Below, in pieces: positions 1 through 8,144 of a stretch of DNA of 64,000 bases; position 1 is the stretch's first letter; every line of letters starts with the position of its first letter. Where the stretch lies: positions 496,001-560,000 of the forward strand of contig NZ_CANNFH010000001.1 of NCBI RefSeq assembly GCF_947503875.1, written 5' to 3'. Position numbers and translations under genes: made by a program. This stretch comes from an uncultured Polaribacter sp. (lineage in GTDB: Bacteria > Bacteroidota > Bacteroidia > Flavobacteriales > Flavobacteriaceae). Below the pieces are notes generated by a model. The model was given only the letters and a program-made list of their open reading frames with translations. It was not told the origin of the DNA and did no database searches.

Positions 1-1109
1 ACATCTTCAGAAACGGCAACTTTTAAGATAGAACACTCAATCGCATATTCTTCCACACCTTTTAATTCTGCTTCTTGGTGGGTATTTCCAGCTTCTACTC
101 TTAGAGCAATTCTGTCTTCTATGTCTTTAGACGCTCTGTAAGTTGCAGATTCTCCAACATAAGCATCTGTTGCCATTTCTGCTAATTTTATTTTAATAGC
201 GCCAAAATTTGCAATAGGTGTTTTAAATTGCTTACGTTCTGTAGCATATTTTACAGCAGTTGTAATAATTCTTCTTTGAGAATCTAAACATGCAGCAGCT
301 AATTTAATCCGACCAACGTTTAAAGCATTCATGGCAATTTTAAAGCCTTCACCACGTCCTGCTAACATGTTTTCTGCAGGAACAACAGTATCGTTAAAAA
401 ATACTTGACGCGTAGAACTTGCTCTAATGCCTAATTTATGCTCTTCTTCACCTAAAGTTATTCCATTTGGATTGTCTTTATCGTATTCAACAATAAAGCC
501 TGTAATATTTTTATCATTTTCTATTCTTGCAAAAACAATCATTACACGACAAAAACCTGCGTTAGAAATCCACATTTTTTGACCGTTAATTTTATAAGAT
601 TTTCCATCAGCAGATAATTCTGCTGTTGTTTTTCCTGAATTTGCATCAGAACCAGCACCTGGCTCTGTTAAACAATAGGCACCAAACCATTCTCCAGTGG
701 CCAACTTTGGTACATATTTTTGTTTTTGTTCTTCTGTTCCGTACAAAGTAATTGGCATTGTTCCAATACCAGTATGTGCTCCAAAAGCAGTACTAAAAGA
801 ACCCGTTCCAGAAGAAATATAATCACAGGTTAATACAGTTGATACAAAGCCCATTCCTAAACCATCATAGGCTTCAGGAACAGCAACACCTAAAAAGCCT
901 AGTTCTCCAGCTTTACGCATAACTTCTTCAGTTAATGCATAATCTTTAGCCTCAAAACGTGTTTTGTGTGGGATGATTTCTCTGTCATTAAATTCCATAA
1001 CAGCTTCTTTCATCATTTGCTGTTCTTCTGTAAAATCTTCAGGTGTAAAAACGTCTTCACAATTTGTTTCTTTTACAAGAAATTGTCCACCTCTTAATAA
1101 TTCTGCCAT
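1..1109 (-). CDS. Acyl-CoA dehydrogenase, FadE type (C-terminus beyond window)
   Basis: This is an FAD-dependent acyl-CoA dehydrogenase, the first oxidation step of fatty-acid beta-oxidation in the cytoplasm. The frame stays open from the ATG at 1109 to the left edge, so only the first 369 residues are visible. They show the N-terminal helical domain, the family signature CLTEPGAGSDANSG, and the GRGEGFKIAMNALNVGR segment followed by the start of the C-terminal helical domain. The catalytic glutamate region is outside the window. The N-terminus (MAELLRGGQFLVKE) resembles the roughly 600-residue FadE-like enzymes rather than the 380-residue short-chain ones (from memory). It is the last visible gene of a marR-fadN-thiolase-dehydrogenase group, separated from the thiolase by a broken gene. 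Confidence 0.93.
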   Translation of the reverse strand, partial: MAELLRGGQFLVKETNCEDVFTPEDFTEEQQMMKEAVMEFNDREIIPHKTRFEAKDYALTEEVMRKAGELGFLGVAVPEAYDGLGMGFVSTVLTCDYISSGTGSFSTAFGAHTGIGTMPITLYGTEEQKQKYVPKLATGEWFGAYCLTEPGAGSDANSGKTTAELSADGKSYKINGQKMWISNAGFCRVMIVFARIENDKNITGFIVEYDKDNPNGITLGEEEHKLGIRASSTRQVFFNDTVVPAENMLAGRGEGFKIAMNALNVGRIKLAAACLDSQRRIITTAVKYATERKQFKTPIANFGAIKIKLAEMATDAYVGESATYRASKDIEDRIALRVEAGNTHQEAELKGVEEYAIECSILKVAVSED

Positions 1110-1137
1110 TTTTATTGGATTTTAAGATTTCTAGAAT

Positions 1138-1514
1138 CAAGAATCAAGATTGTTTAAGTCTAGATTTGAAACTCGAAATCATTTTTTGTATTTATTTTAT
1201 TTTTTGCTCTAACTCTTTAAATTTTTCTTCCGTAACATAATTTTCGTTAAACGCTACATTTTATTGGGTTTCCCATTCGAAAGCAGAACCTAAACTATGC
1301 TCTAAGTAATTACTAAAATGTTTATCAGAACTTTTACTTGTTCCTTCAGAGATATTCGATGGGATAGAAACTGCACATCTATTCATTTGACTCATTAATC
1401 CATAAGTCTCAAATTTTGGAAAATTTCTTGTTCATTTATATGATTCAGTAACAAGTTCCATACTTGTAGACCATATTTTTAATTTTTTGAAGTTGTGCAT
1501 TGTCTTGATTCTTG
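1138..1514. repeat. 12-bp perfect inverted repeat bracketing a broken gene
   Basis: CAAGAATCAAGA at 1138-1149 and its exact reverse complement TCTTGATTCTTG at 1503-1514 enclose the four-helix-bundle pseudogene. Read on the minus strand, the upstream copy ends 2 nt before the ATG and the downstream copy starts inside the last sense codon and stop. An extra partial copy, TCTTGATTC, occurs at 1525-1533, and AATCAAG is repeated in tandem at the left end. The 377-bp unit has the layout of a minimal insertion, but no target-site duplication is evident. Confidence 0.6.
1144..1500 (-). pseudogene. Four-helix-bundle (S23/TIGR02436-type) protein, broken by three stop codons
   Basis: Reading the minus strand from the ATG at 1500 gives a 118-codon frame that begins MHNFKKLKIW, contains YGLMSQMNRCAVSIPSNISE and ends IQKMISSFKSRLKQS before TGA at 1144. 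These are hallmarks of the four-helix-bundle proteins related to the 23S rRNA intervening-sequence protein. Three codons are stops: TGA at 1432-1434 (codon 23), TAA at 1261-1263 (codon 80) and TAA at 1192-1194 (codon 103). Each is one base from the residue I would expect (Leu, Leu, Glu). There is no frameshift. The gene lies in the gap between thiolase and acyl-CoA dehydrogenase, on the same strand as the operon. The function of intact homologues is not established. Confidence 0.82.
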
Positions 1515-1537
1515 TTTCTTAACGTCTTGATTCTTTT

Positions 1538-2728
1538 TTAAGAAAGAAACTCAAACACACCAGCAGCACCTTGTCCTGTTCCAACACACATGGTTACCAT
1601 TCCATATTTATTTTTCATATCGCGTTTGCGCATTTCATCAAACAATTGCACAGATAATTTAGCGCCTGTACAACCTAAAGGATGCCCTAATGCAATGGCT
1701 CCACCATTTACATTTACAATTTCTTGGTTTAAATCTAATTCACGCATCACAGCCAAAGATTGAGAGGCAAATGCCTCATTCAATTCAATTAAATCGATAT
1801 CATTTTGTTGTAAACCAGCTTGTTTTAATACTTTTGGAATTGCAGCCACAGGGCCAATTCCCATAATTCTTGGTTCTACACCAGCTGCAGCATAATTTAC
1901 AACTCTTGCAATCGGTTCAATATTTAATTCTTTTACCATTTCTTCACTCATTACCATTACAAAAGCGGCACCATCACTCATTTGAGAAGAATTACCCGCA
2001 GTTACACTTCCACCAGCGGCAAAAACCGAACGAAGTTTTGCCAAAACTTCTTTTGAAGTTCCTTTTCTAGGTCCTTCATCTTTATTTACGGTATATTTTT
2101 TTGTAGCTTTTTTACCATTTTCATCCAAATAAGTTTGTTCTACTTCAATAGGAACTATTTGATCTTGAAAACGATTTTCTGCTTGTGCTTTTAACGCTTT
2201 CATATGAGAATTGAATGCAAATTCGTCTTGGTCTTCTCTAGAAACTTTAAATTGATTTGCAACAGCCTCAGCAGTATTTCCCATTCCCCAATAATAATCT
2301 GCATGCCCACCTTTAATGGTATCGTAGTTTAACTCTGGTTTAAAACCTGTCATGGGTACAGAACTCATGCTTTCTGCACCACCTGCAATAATGCAATCTG
2401 CCATACCTGCACTTATTTTGGCTGCAGCCATTGCAATGGTTTCCAATCCAGAAGAACAAAAACGATTTACGGTAACACCAGGAACATCCACAGAATTTAA
2501 ACCAATTAAAGAAATAAAACGTGCCATGTTTAATCCTTGAGAACCTTCTGGCATTGCGTTTCCTACAATTACGTCATCTATACGCTTTACGTCTAAATTT
2601 GGTAATTCTTTCATCATATGTTGAATGGTTTCTGCACCCAACTCGTCTGCTCTTTTAAAACGAAAAACTCCTTTTGGTGCTTTTGCTACTGCAGTTCTGT
2701 ATGCTTTTACTATATATGCTGTTTTCAT
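1538..2728 (-). CDS. fadA: Acetyl-CoA C-acyltransferase (3-ketoacyl-CoA thiolase)
   Basis: This thiolase cleaves 3-ketoacyl-CoA with CoA in the last step of beta-oxidation. All three catalytic parts are visible in the 396-residue protein: Cys91 in [12 protein letters not shown], His349 in [15 protein letters not shown] and Cys381 in [10 protein letters not shown]. The length is typical of the family. It lies 98 bp downstream of the fadN-like gene and upstream of the acyl-CoA dehydrogenase, on the same strand, so it is probably co-transcribed. A biosynthetic acetoacetyl-CoA thiolase has the same fold and motifs, but the neighbours favour the degradative role. Confidence 0.93.
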   Translation of the reverse strand: MKTAYIVKAYRTAVAKAPKGVFRFKRADELGAETIQHMMKELPNLDVKRIDDVIVGNAMPEGSQGLNMARFISLIGLNSVDVPGVTVNRFCSSGLETIAMAAAKISAGMADCIIAGGAESMSSVPMTGFKPELNYDTIKGGHADYYWGMGNTAEAVANQFKVSREDQDEFAFNSHMKALKAQAENRFQDQIVPIEVEQTYLDENGKKATKKYTVNKDEGPRKGTSKEVLAKLRSVFAAGGSVTAGNSSQMSDGAAFVMVMSEEMVKELNIEPIARVVNYAAAGVEPRIMGIGPVAAIPKVLKQAGLQQNDIDLIELNEAFASQSLAVMRELDLNQEIVNVNGGAIALGHPLGCTGAKLSVQLFDEMRKRDMKNKYGMVTMCVGTGQGAAGVFEFLS

Positions 2729-2731
2729 TTT

Positions 2732-2815
2732 TTTTAGCTTTTGGCTAATCGCTTTTGGCTTTTAGCTATTTGTTATTTATTATTTGCCAATAGCAAAAGA
2801 GCTAAAGGCTAATAG
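2732..2815. repeat. Low-complexity intergenic repeat with inverted halves
   Basis: Between thiolase and the fadN-like gene the words gcttttggct, cttttagcta, ccaatagcaaaagagct and aaaggctaatagc recur. They form a loose inverted repeat: gct/agc-rich words on the left are complemented on the right. The spacing of related words is close to 8 bp, as in other intergenic arrays of this window. It could fold as RNA between two operon genes, but it is not a clean terminator. Confidence 0.5.
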
Positions 2816-2826
2816 CATTCGTAACT

Positions 2827-5232
2827 TTAGTTACGTAATGGTTTCCCAGTTTTTAACATGGCTTGTATTCTTTCTAAGGTTTTTCTTTCTGTACAAAGAG
2901 ATAAAAACGCTTCTCTTTCAATATCTAAAAGATATTGTTCTGTTACCAATGTTGGCTCAGATAAATCTCCACCAGCCATTACATAAGCCAATTTATTGGC
3001 TATTTTTTGATCGTGTTCAGAGATGTATTTTGAGTGTTCCATAGAATCTGTTCCTACTAAAAACATTCCTAAGGCTTGTTTACCCAAAACTTTTACATCT
3101 TTACGTTTTACAGGTTGTGTATAACCACTTTCTGCCATTAATTTTGCATGTGCTTTTGCAGTAGCAATTTGTCTGTCTTTATTAACCACAATTACATCTT
3201 TTCCTTTTTGCAATAATCCCAAATCGAAGGCTTCGTAACCAGAAGTAGATACTTTTGCCATACCAATAGTTAAAAAGTTTTCTTGTAAAATATTCAATTC
3301 AACATCACCTTTATTAAAAGAGTCTGATGCTCTTAAAGCCATTTCTTTAGAACCACCACCACCAGGAATTACACCAACTCCAAATTCTACTAATCCCATA
3401 TAGGTTTCTGCAGCTGCAACTACTTTGTCTGCATGCAAAGAAATTTCGCAACCACCACCTAAAGCCATACCATGAGGTGCAGAGATTGTTGGTATTGAAG
3501 AATAACGCATGCGCATCATGGTATCTTGAAAGTATTTTATAGCATAATTCAATTCGTCATATTCTTGCTCTACAGCCATCATAAAAATCATACCAATATT
3601 GGCACCTACAGAAAAATTTGCGGCTTGATTACCAACAACTAAACCTTGAAAATCTTTCTCGGCTAAATCAATTCCTTTATTAATTCCTGCTAAAACATCG
3701 CCACCAATGGTGTTCATTTTAGATTGGAATTCTACATTTAAAATTCCATCCCCAATATCTTCAATAACAACTCCAGAATTTTTAAAAACTTCGTTTGATT
3801 TTCTAATATTATCTAAAATGATAAATCCGTCTTGACCTGGTTTTTTAGTTTGAGATTTAGAAGGAATATCATAAAAATAAGTTGCGCCTTCTTTTACAGA
3901 ATAAAAAGAAGAAACTCCGCTTGCTAACATTTCTGTTACCCAAGTTGCAGGTTCTTTCCCTTCAGCTTTCATCAATTCAATTCCTTTTGCTACGCCAACT
4001 GCATCCCAAATTTCAAATGGACCATTTTCCCAGCCAAAACCAGCTTTCATGGCATCATCAATCTTATACAATTCATCAGAAATTTCTGGAATTCTATTTT
4101 GAACATAAGCAAACATTGCTGCAAAATTCTTTCTGTAAAATTCACCAGCTTTGTCTTTTCCGCCAACTAATACTTTAAATCGGTCAATTGGTTTGTCAAT
4201 CGTTTTTGTGAGTTCTAAGGTTGCAAATTTTGCACGTTTCTTAGAACGATATTCCATCGAATCTAAATCTAGTGTTAGAATTTCTTTTTTACCATTGGCA
4301 TCAACAGATTTTTTGTAGAAACCTTGTTTAGTTTTACTTCCCAACCATTTGTTTTCCATCATTTTGTTGATAAAATCTGGCAATTTAAACAGCTCGTGGG
4401 CTTCATCACTTGGACAGTTTTCATAAATACCATTTGCCACGTGCACCAAAGTATCTAAACCAACAACATCAATCGTTCTAAAAGTTGCAGATTTTGGTCT
4501 ACCAATTACGGGACCTGTTAATTTGTCTACTTCTTCAACAGTTAAACCCAATTCTTTCACTTGGTGAAATAAAGATTGAATTCCGAAAATTCCTATTCTA
4601 TTTCCTATAAATGCAGGTGTATCTTTGGCTAAAACCGAAGTTTTGCCTAAGAATTTTTCACCATAACTCATTAAAAAGTCGGTAACTTCTTGCTTACAAT
4701 CTGGCCCAGGAACAACTTCAAAAAGCTTTAAATATCTAGGTGGATTAAAAAAGTGTGTTACTGCAAAATGATTTCTAAAATCTTCACTTCTGCCTTTATT
4801 CATAAATTGAATAGGAATACCAGAGGTATTAGAAGAAATAATAGTACCAGGAGTTCTGTATTTTTCTAATTTTTCAAAAACCGATTGTTTAATATCTAGT
4901 CTTTCTACAACAACTTCCATTATCCAATCTACGTTTGCAACTTTGGCAATATCATCTTCTAAATTACCTGTAGTAATTCTGTTGGCAAATTTCTGATTGT
5001 ATATAGGAGAAGGTTTCGATTTTAAAGACGCTGTTAAAGCATCATTTACCAATCTATTTCTAACAACTTTATCTTCTAATGTTAGTCCTTTTGCTTTTTC
5101 TTTATCGGTTAATTCTCTTGGAATAATATCCAATAAAAGAACTTCTACACCAATATTGGCAAAATGACAAGCAATACCACTTCCCATAATTCCAGAGCCG
5201 ATAATTGCTGCTTTTTTAATTCTTCTAGTCAT
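2827..5232 (-). CDS. 3-hydroxyacyl-CoA dehydrogenase / enoyl-CoA hydratase, FadN-like
   Basis: This bifunctional beta-oxidation enzyme hydrates enoyl-CoA and oxidises 3-hydroxyacyl-CoA. The order of domains is dehydrogenase first, hydratase last, the reverse of E. coli FadB but the same as B. subtilis FadN, and the length (801 aa) also fits FadN. Visible motifs are the NAD-binding GSGIMG at residues 12-17, SSNTSGIP at 133-140 and His160 in HFFNPP. A hydratase domain follows in roughly the last third, with HGMALGGGCEISLHAD and EFGVGVIPGGGGSKE carrying the expected acidic residues. It starts 11 nt after the marR stop, so the two are almost certainly one transcript. Confidence 0.93.
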   Translation of the reverse strand: MTRRIKKAAIIGSGIMGSGIACHFANIGVEVLLLDIIPRELTDKEKAKGLTLEDKVVRNRLVNDALTASLKSKPSPIYNQKFANRITTGNLEDDIAKVANVDWIMEVVVERLDIKQSVFEKLEKYRTPGTIISSNTSGIPIQFMNKGRSEDFRNHFAVTHFFNPPRYLKLFEVVPGPDCKQEVTDFLMSYGEKFLGKTSVLAKDTPAFIGNRIGIFGIQSLFHQVKELGLTVEEVDKLTGPVIGRPKSATFRTIDVVGLDTLVHVANGIYENCPSDEAHELFKLPDFINKMMENKWLGSKTKQGFYKKSVDANGKKEILTLDLDSMEYRSKKRAKFATLELTKTIDKPIDRFKVLVGGKDKAGEFYRKNFAAMFAYVQNRIPEISDELYKIDDAMKAGFGWENGPFEIWDAVGVAKGIELMKAEGKEPATWVTEMLASGVSSFYSVKEGATYFYDIPSKSQTKKPGQDGFIILDNIRKSNEVFKNSGVVIEDIGDGILNVEFQSKMNTIGGDVLAGINKGIDLAEKDFQGLVVGNQAANFSVGANIGMIFMMAVEQEYDELNYAIKYFQDTMMRMRYSSIPTISAPHGMALGGGCEISLHADKVVAAAETYMGLVEFGVGVIPGGGGSKEMALRASDSFNKGDVELNILQENFLTIGMAKVSTSGYEAFDLGLLQKGKDVIVVNKDRQIATAKAHAKLMAESGYTQPVKRKDVKVLGKQALGMFLVGTDSMEHSKYISEHDQKIANKLAYVMAGGDLSEPTLVTEQYLLDIEREAFLSLCTERKTLERIQAMLKTGKPLRN

Positions 5233-5243
5233 TTGATTTGTTT

Positions 5244-5702
5244 TTATATTGCCTTGTTTTTCGTTTCCGAATAAATTTCTTTGTCGGCAATTAATTTATT
5301 TATAGTTGTTGTTACGTTAAAAAAACCTTCTAAATCTTTTTCAGAAACATTATTAATTACACTTTCATTAAATTGAATTACATGGCCTTTAGAGACTTTA
5401 CGCATTTCTTTGCCATAAGTTGTTAGTTTAATAATTACACTTCTGCCATCTTCTGGGTTTTTTTCTCTAGAAATAGCGCCTTTGTCTTCCATAGTTTTTA
5501 AAATTCTAGAAAGACTAGTTGGTTCCATACCCATTAAAGGACCTAAAGCAGTGGAAGGTGTTCCATTTTCTTTATCAATATTTAATAAAACAAAAGCTGT
5601 GGCCATAGTACTGTTATGCGCTAATGCCTGCTCATTATACAATTTTGCTACCGCTTGCCAAGTAGCTCTTAACTGATGGTCTATAGATTGTGTTTTTTTC
5701 AT
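5244..5702 (-). CDS. MarR-family regulator of the fatty-acid operon
   Basis: This is a 152-residue winged-helix repressor of the MarR family. I chose the ATG at 5702 (MKKTQSIDHQL) rather than an upstream in-frame codon at 5762, because the upstream stretch would translate through the operator palindromes and a promoter box. The wing/recognition region is visible in LMGMEPTSLSRILKTMEDKG and in REKNPEDGRSVIIKLT. It heads the fadN-thiolase-acyl-CoA dehydrogenase genes with an 11-nt gap. Two inverted repeats immediately upstream are likely operators, so autorepression and control of the whole operon are inferred. An acyl-CoA or fatty acid is the plausible ligand, but nothing in the sequence proves it. 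Confidence 0.88.
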   Translation of the reverse strand: MKKTQSIDHQLRATWQAVAKLYNEQALAHNSTMATAFVLLNIDKENGTPSTALGPLMGMEPTSLSRILKTMEDKGAISREKNPEDGRSVIIKLTTYGKEMRKVSKGHVIQFNESVINNVSEKDLEGFFNVTTTINKLIADKEIYSETKNKAI

Positions 5703-5707
5703 TGTTT

Positions 5708-5715
5708 CAAATATA
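5708..5715 (-). promoter_or_regulatory. -7 promoter box TATATTTG before marR
   Basis: On the minus strand TATATTTG matches the Bacteroidota -7 consensus TAnnTTTG. Only 5 nt separate its last G from the A of the marR ATG, so transcription would start at or next to the start codon (leaderless mRNA). No good -33 TTG was found. Confidence 0.5.
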
Positions 5716-5720
5716 TAAAA

Positions 5721-5744
5721 ATTTACTATGCACGCATAGTAAAT
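5721..5744. promoter_or_regulatory. MarR operator 1, perfect palindrome
   Basis: ATTTACTATGC, two spacer bases (AC), then its exact reverse complement GCATAGTAAAT: 11-bp arms, 24 bp in all. It lies 19 bp upstream of the marR ATG and just behind the -7 box, where a bound dimer would block RNA polymerase. Confidence 0.75.
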
Positions 5745-5749
5745 TGAAA

Positions 5750-5773
5750 AAAAGTTATGCATGCATAGTAAAT
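5750..5773. promoter_or_regulatory. MarR operator 2, one perfect half-site
   Basis: The half-site GCATAGTAAAT is repeated exactly at 5763-5773. The left arm is degenerate (AAAGTTATGC), though TATGCATGCATA in the middle is a perfect palindrome. The centre is 29 bp from that of operator 1, nearly three helical turns, so two dimers could bind the same face. It also lies about 60 bp before the divergent ABC transporter promoter box. Confidence 0.62.
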
Positions 5774-5830
5774 TTTAACAAATTATTGTAACACATGATT
5801 TAAAGCCACTACAAATGCTTATAAATTATG

Positions 5831-5838
5831 TAGATTTG
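5831..5838 (+). promoter_or_regulatory. -7 promoter box TAGATTTG before the ABC exporter
   Basis: TAGATTTG fits TAnnTTTG. It is 41 nt before the ATG at 5880 and faces away from marR, so the two MarR operators sit in a shared divergent promoter region. Confidence 0.5.
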
Positions 5839-5879
5839 TTTGCCTTAGTTTGTACACTTTAGAAATCAATAAAAATCAA

Positions 5880-6809
5880 ATGAAAAATTTTTTAGAAATT
5901 AATAATGTAACCAAAAAATATGAAGATTATACAGCATTAAATAATGTGTCTTTGCACATACCTAAAGGAAGTGTTTTTGGTTTACTAGGCCCAAATGGAG
6001 CAGGAAAAACATCGCTAATTAGAATTATTAACCAAATTACAATGCCAGATGCTGGTGCAGTTTTTTTAGATGGTGAAAAATTAGCGCCAAAGCATATAGA
6101 ACAAATTGGATATTTGCCAGAAGAACGTGGTTTGTATAAGTCTATGAAGGTAGGTGAGCAAGCATTATATTTAGCACAGCTAAAAGGGTTATCTAAAACA
6201 GAAGCTAAAAAAAGATTGAAATATTGGTTTGATAAATTTGATATTGGAGCTTGGTGGAATAAAAAAATTGAAGAACTATCTAAAGGAATGGCGCAAAAAG
6301 TACAATTTATTGTTACAGTGATGCACAATCCTAAATTATTAATTTTTGATGAACCTTTTTCTGGTTTCGACCCAATTAATGCACAGCTCATAGCAAAAGA
6401 AATTTTACAACTAAGGGAAGAAGGCGCAACTATAATTTTTTCTACTCACAGAATGGAATCTGTAGAAGAAATGTGCGATGATATTGCCTTAATAGATAAA
6501 TCTAATAAAATTTTAGATGGTAATTTAGATGCAATTAAAAGAAAGTTTAGAACACACACTTTTCAAGTAGGTTTGCATACAACAAACCCCAAAGAGGTAG
6601 AAACTGCTTTAAAAAATAACTTTGAGGTTTATGCACCAGATTTTAAATTGTTAAACAACGGGTTAGCACTAAACGTAAAGTTAACCAAAGAAAATTCTGC
6701 AAATGATTTGTTATCGTTTTTAACAAGTAGAGGAGAAGTGCAACATTTTGTTGAGTTAATACCAAGTGCCAATGATATTTTTATTGAAGCCGTAAACAAA
6801 AATAGTTAA
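5880..6809 (+). CDS. ABC transporter ATP-binding protein, NatA-like
   Basis: This is the cytoplasmic ATPase of an ABC-2 type exporter. I take the ATG at 5880, giving 309 residues beginning MKNFLEINNVTKKYE; an in-frame TTG at 5850 would add ten residues but lies close to the promoter box. Walker A is GPNGAGKT at residues 37-44, followed by the signature LSKGMAQKVQ, Walker B LLIFDEPFSGFDP and the switch His in STHRME. A C-terminal extension of about 90 residues follows the nucleotide-binding domain, as in NatA-like subunits. The permease gene follows after 3 nt. The substrate is unknown; sodium export by NatAB is one family precedent only. Confidence 0.92.
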   Translation: MKNFLEINNVTKKYEDYTALNNVSLHIPKGSVFGLLGPNGAGKTSLIRIINQITMPDAGAVFLDGEKLAPKHIEQIGYLPEERGLYKSMKVGEQALYLAQLKGLSKTEAKKRLKYWFDKFDIGAWWNKKIEELSKGMAQKVQFIVTVMHNPKLLIFDEPFSGFDPINAQLIAKEILQLREEGATIIFSTHRMESVEEMCDDIALIDKSNKILDGNLDAIKRKFRTHTFQVGLHTTNPKEVETALKNNFEVYAPDFKLLNNGLALNVKLTKENSANDLLSFLTSRGEVQHFVELIPSANDIFIEAVNKNS

Positions 6810-6812
6810 GAA

Positions 6813-8138
6813 ATGAGCAAGTTAAAACTGATAATACAAAGAGAGTTTATTGCCAAGGTGCGTAATAAATCCTTTATAATTATGACTTTTTTAAGTCCGT
6901 TAATTTTAATAGGAATGGGCGCATTAATTTATTTTTTAATGCAAAAGAATGATGAAAAAGTGAAAGAAATTGTTTTTGTAGACAATTCTGGTTTGTTTTC
7001 TAAAAACGATTTTGAAGACACAAAAACGGTACATTATTTAGATTATACAGATGAAGGAATTGCAGCTACAAAAAAGAAAGTTGAAGCCGGTAATTATTAT
7101 GGAGCATTAATTATACCTAAACAAGATAGCTTAGAGTTGTTGGCCAAAGGCATAGAATTTTACTCTAAAGATTCACCAGGAATGTCTGTAATGAATTCCA
7201 TAGAAAATAAAATAGAAAAAAAATTAAGAAATGAAAAATTAAATACGTTTGGTATTGATATTGCTAAAATTAATGCATCTAGAATATCTTCTAATATTAA
7301 AATGTATAATTTTTCTGGAGAAGAATCTTCAAAATTAATAAACGGGTTAAAAATTGGGCTAGGTGCTATAGCAGGTTACCTTTTAATGATGTTTGTAATT
7401 ATTTATGGTTCTTCTGTAATGCGGAGTGTAATTGAAGAAAAAACAAGTAGAATTATAGAAGTTATTGTTTCTTCTGTAAAACCCTTCCAACTAATGTTGG
7501 GAAAAATTATTGGTAATGCTTCTGCAGGTTTATTACAATTTCTTATTTGGGGTATTATTTTATTTACTATAATTACCATAGCATCTTCTATTTTTGGTGT
7601 AGATGTTGTAGAAATGCAAACCACAAATATACCAACAGAACAAATGGAAATGGCTAAAGAAATGACTTCTGGAGACAAAGGACAACAGGTAATTCAAGAG
7701 ATTTTAAGATTACCTATTTTAAAATTATTTGTGCTTTTTATATTCTACTTTTTGGGTGGTTTTATGTTATACAGCTCTTTGTTTGCTGCAGTTGGCGCCG
7801 CTGTAGATAATGAAACAGATACACAACAATTTATGTTACCAATTATGTTGCCTTTAGTTTTGGGCGTTTACGTTGGTTTTGCTACAGTAATAAATGATCC
7901 TCATGGTTCTATTGCGGTGCTTTTTTCTCATATACCATTAACGAGTCCAATAGTGATGTTAATGCGTGTACCATTTGGAGTTTCTTGGGTAGAATTGGCA
8001 ATTTCTATGCTTTTATTGGTAATTACCTTTCTATTTATGGTTTGGTTGGCCGCAAAAATTTATAGAGTTGGTATTTTAATGTATGGTAAAAAAGCAAGCT
8101 ATAAAGATTTATACAAATGGTTAAAATATAAAGGGTAA
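6813..8138 (+). CDS. ABC-2 type permease, NatB-like
   Basis: This 441-residue membrane protein is the partner of the ATPase 3 nt upstream. It has one N-terminal transmembrane helix (about residues 22-44), a long extracytoplasmic segment with charged sequence such as VEAGNYYGALIIPKQDS, then five or six helices in the C-terminal half. The EEKTSRIIEVIVSSVKPFQLMLGK stretch after the second helix is characteristic of ABC-2 permeases that couple to the ATPase. An MscS-type channel gene follows 6 nt later, so the three genes appear to form one operon, possibly for ion or osmotic homeostasis. The transported substrate cannot be deduced. Confidence 0.9.
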   Translation: MSKLKLIIQREFIAKVRNKSFIIMTFLSPLILIGMGALIYFLMQKNDEKVKEIVFVDNSGLFSKNDFEDTKTVHYLDYTDEGIAATKKKVEAGNYYGALIIPKQDSLELLAKGIEFYSKDSPGMSVMNSIENKIEKKLRNEKLNTFGIDIAKINASRISSNIKMYNFSGEESSKLINGLKIGLGAIAGYLLMMFVIIYGSSVMRSVIEEKTSRIIEVIVSSVKPFQLMLGKIIGNASAGLLQFLIWGIILFTIITIASSIFGVDVVEMQTTNIPTEQMEMAKEMTSGDKGQQVIQEILRLPILKLFVLFIFYFLGGFMLYSSLFAAVGAAVDNETDTQQFMLPIMLPLVLGVYVGFATVINDPHGSIAVLFSHIPLTSPIVMLMRVPFGVSWVELAISMLLLVITFLFMVWLAAKIYRVGILMYGKKASYKDLYKWLKYKG

Positions 8139-8144
8139 ACAAAT

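Noticed and set aside
1144..1500. Diversity-generating retroelement accessory gene (Avd-like)
   Set aside because: The fold is similar, but no reverse transcriptase or template/variable repeat is present and the gene is broken.
5703..5762. marR start at 5762
   Set aside because: The extension would translate through the operator palindromes and does not resemble MarR proteins.
5880..8138. Antibiotic-efflux assignment for the NatAB-like exporter
   Set aside because: Nothing in the sequence or context identifies the substrate.
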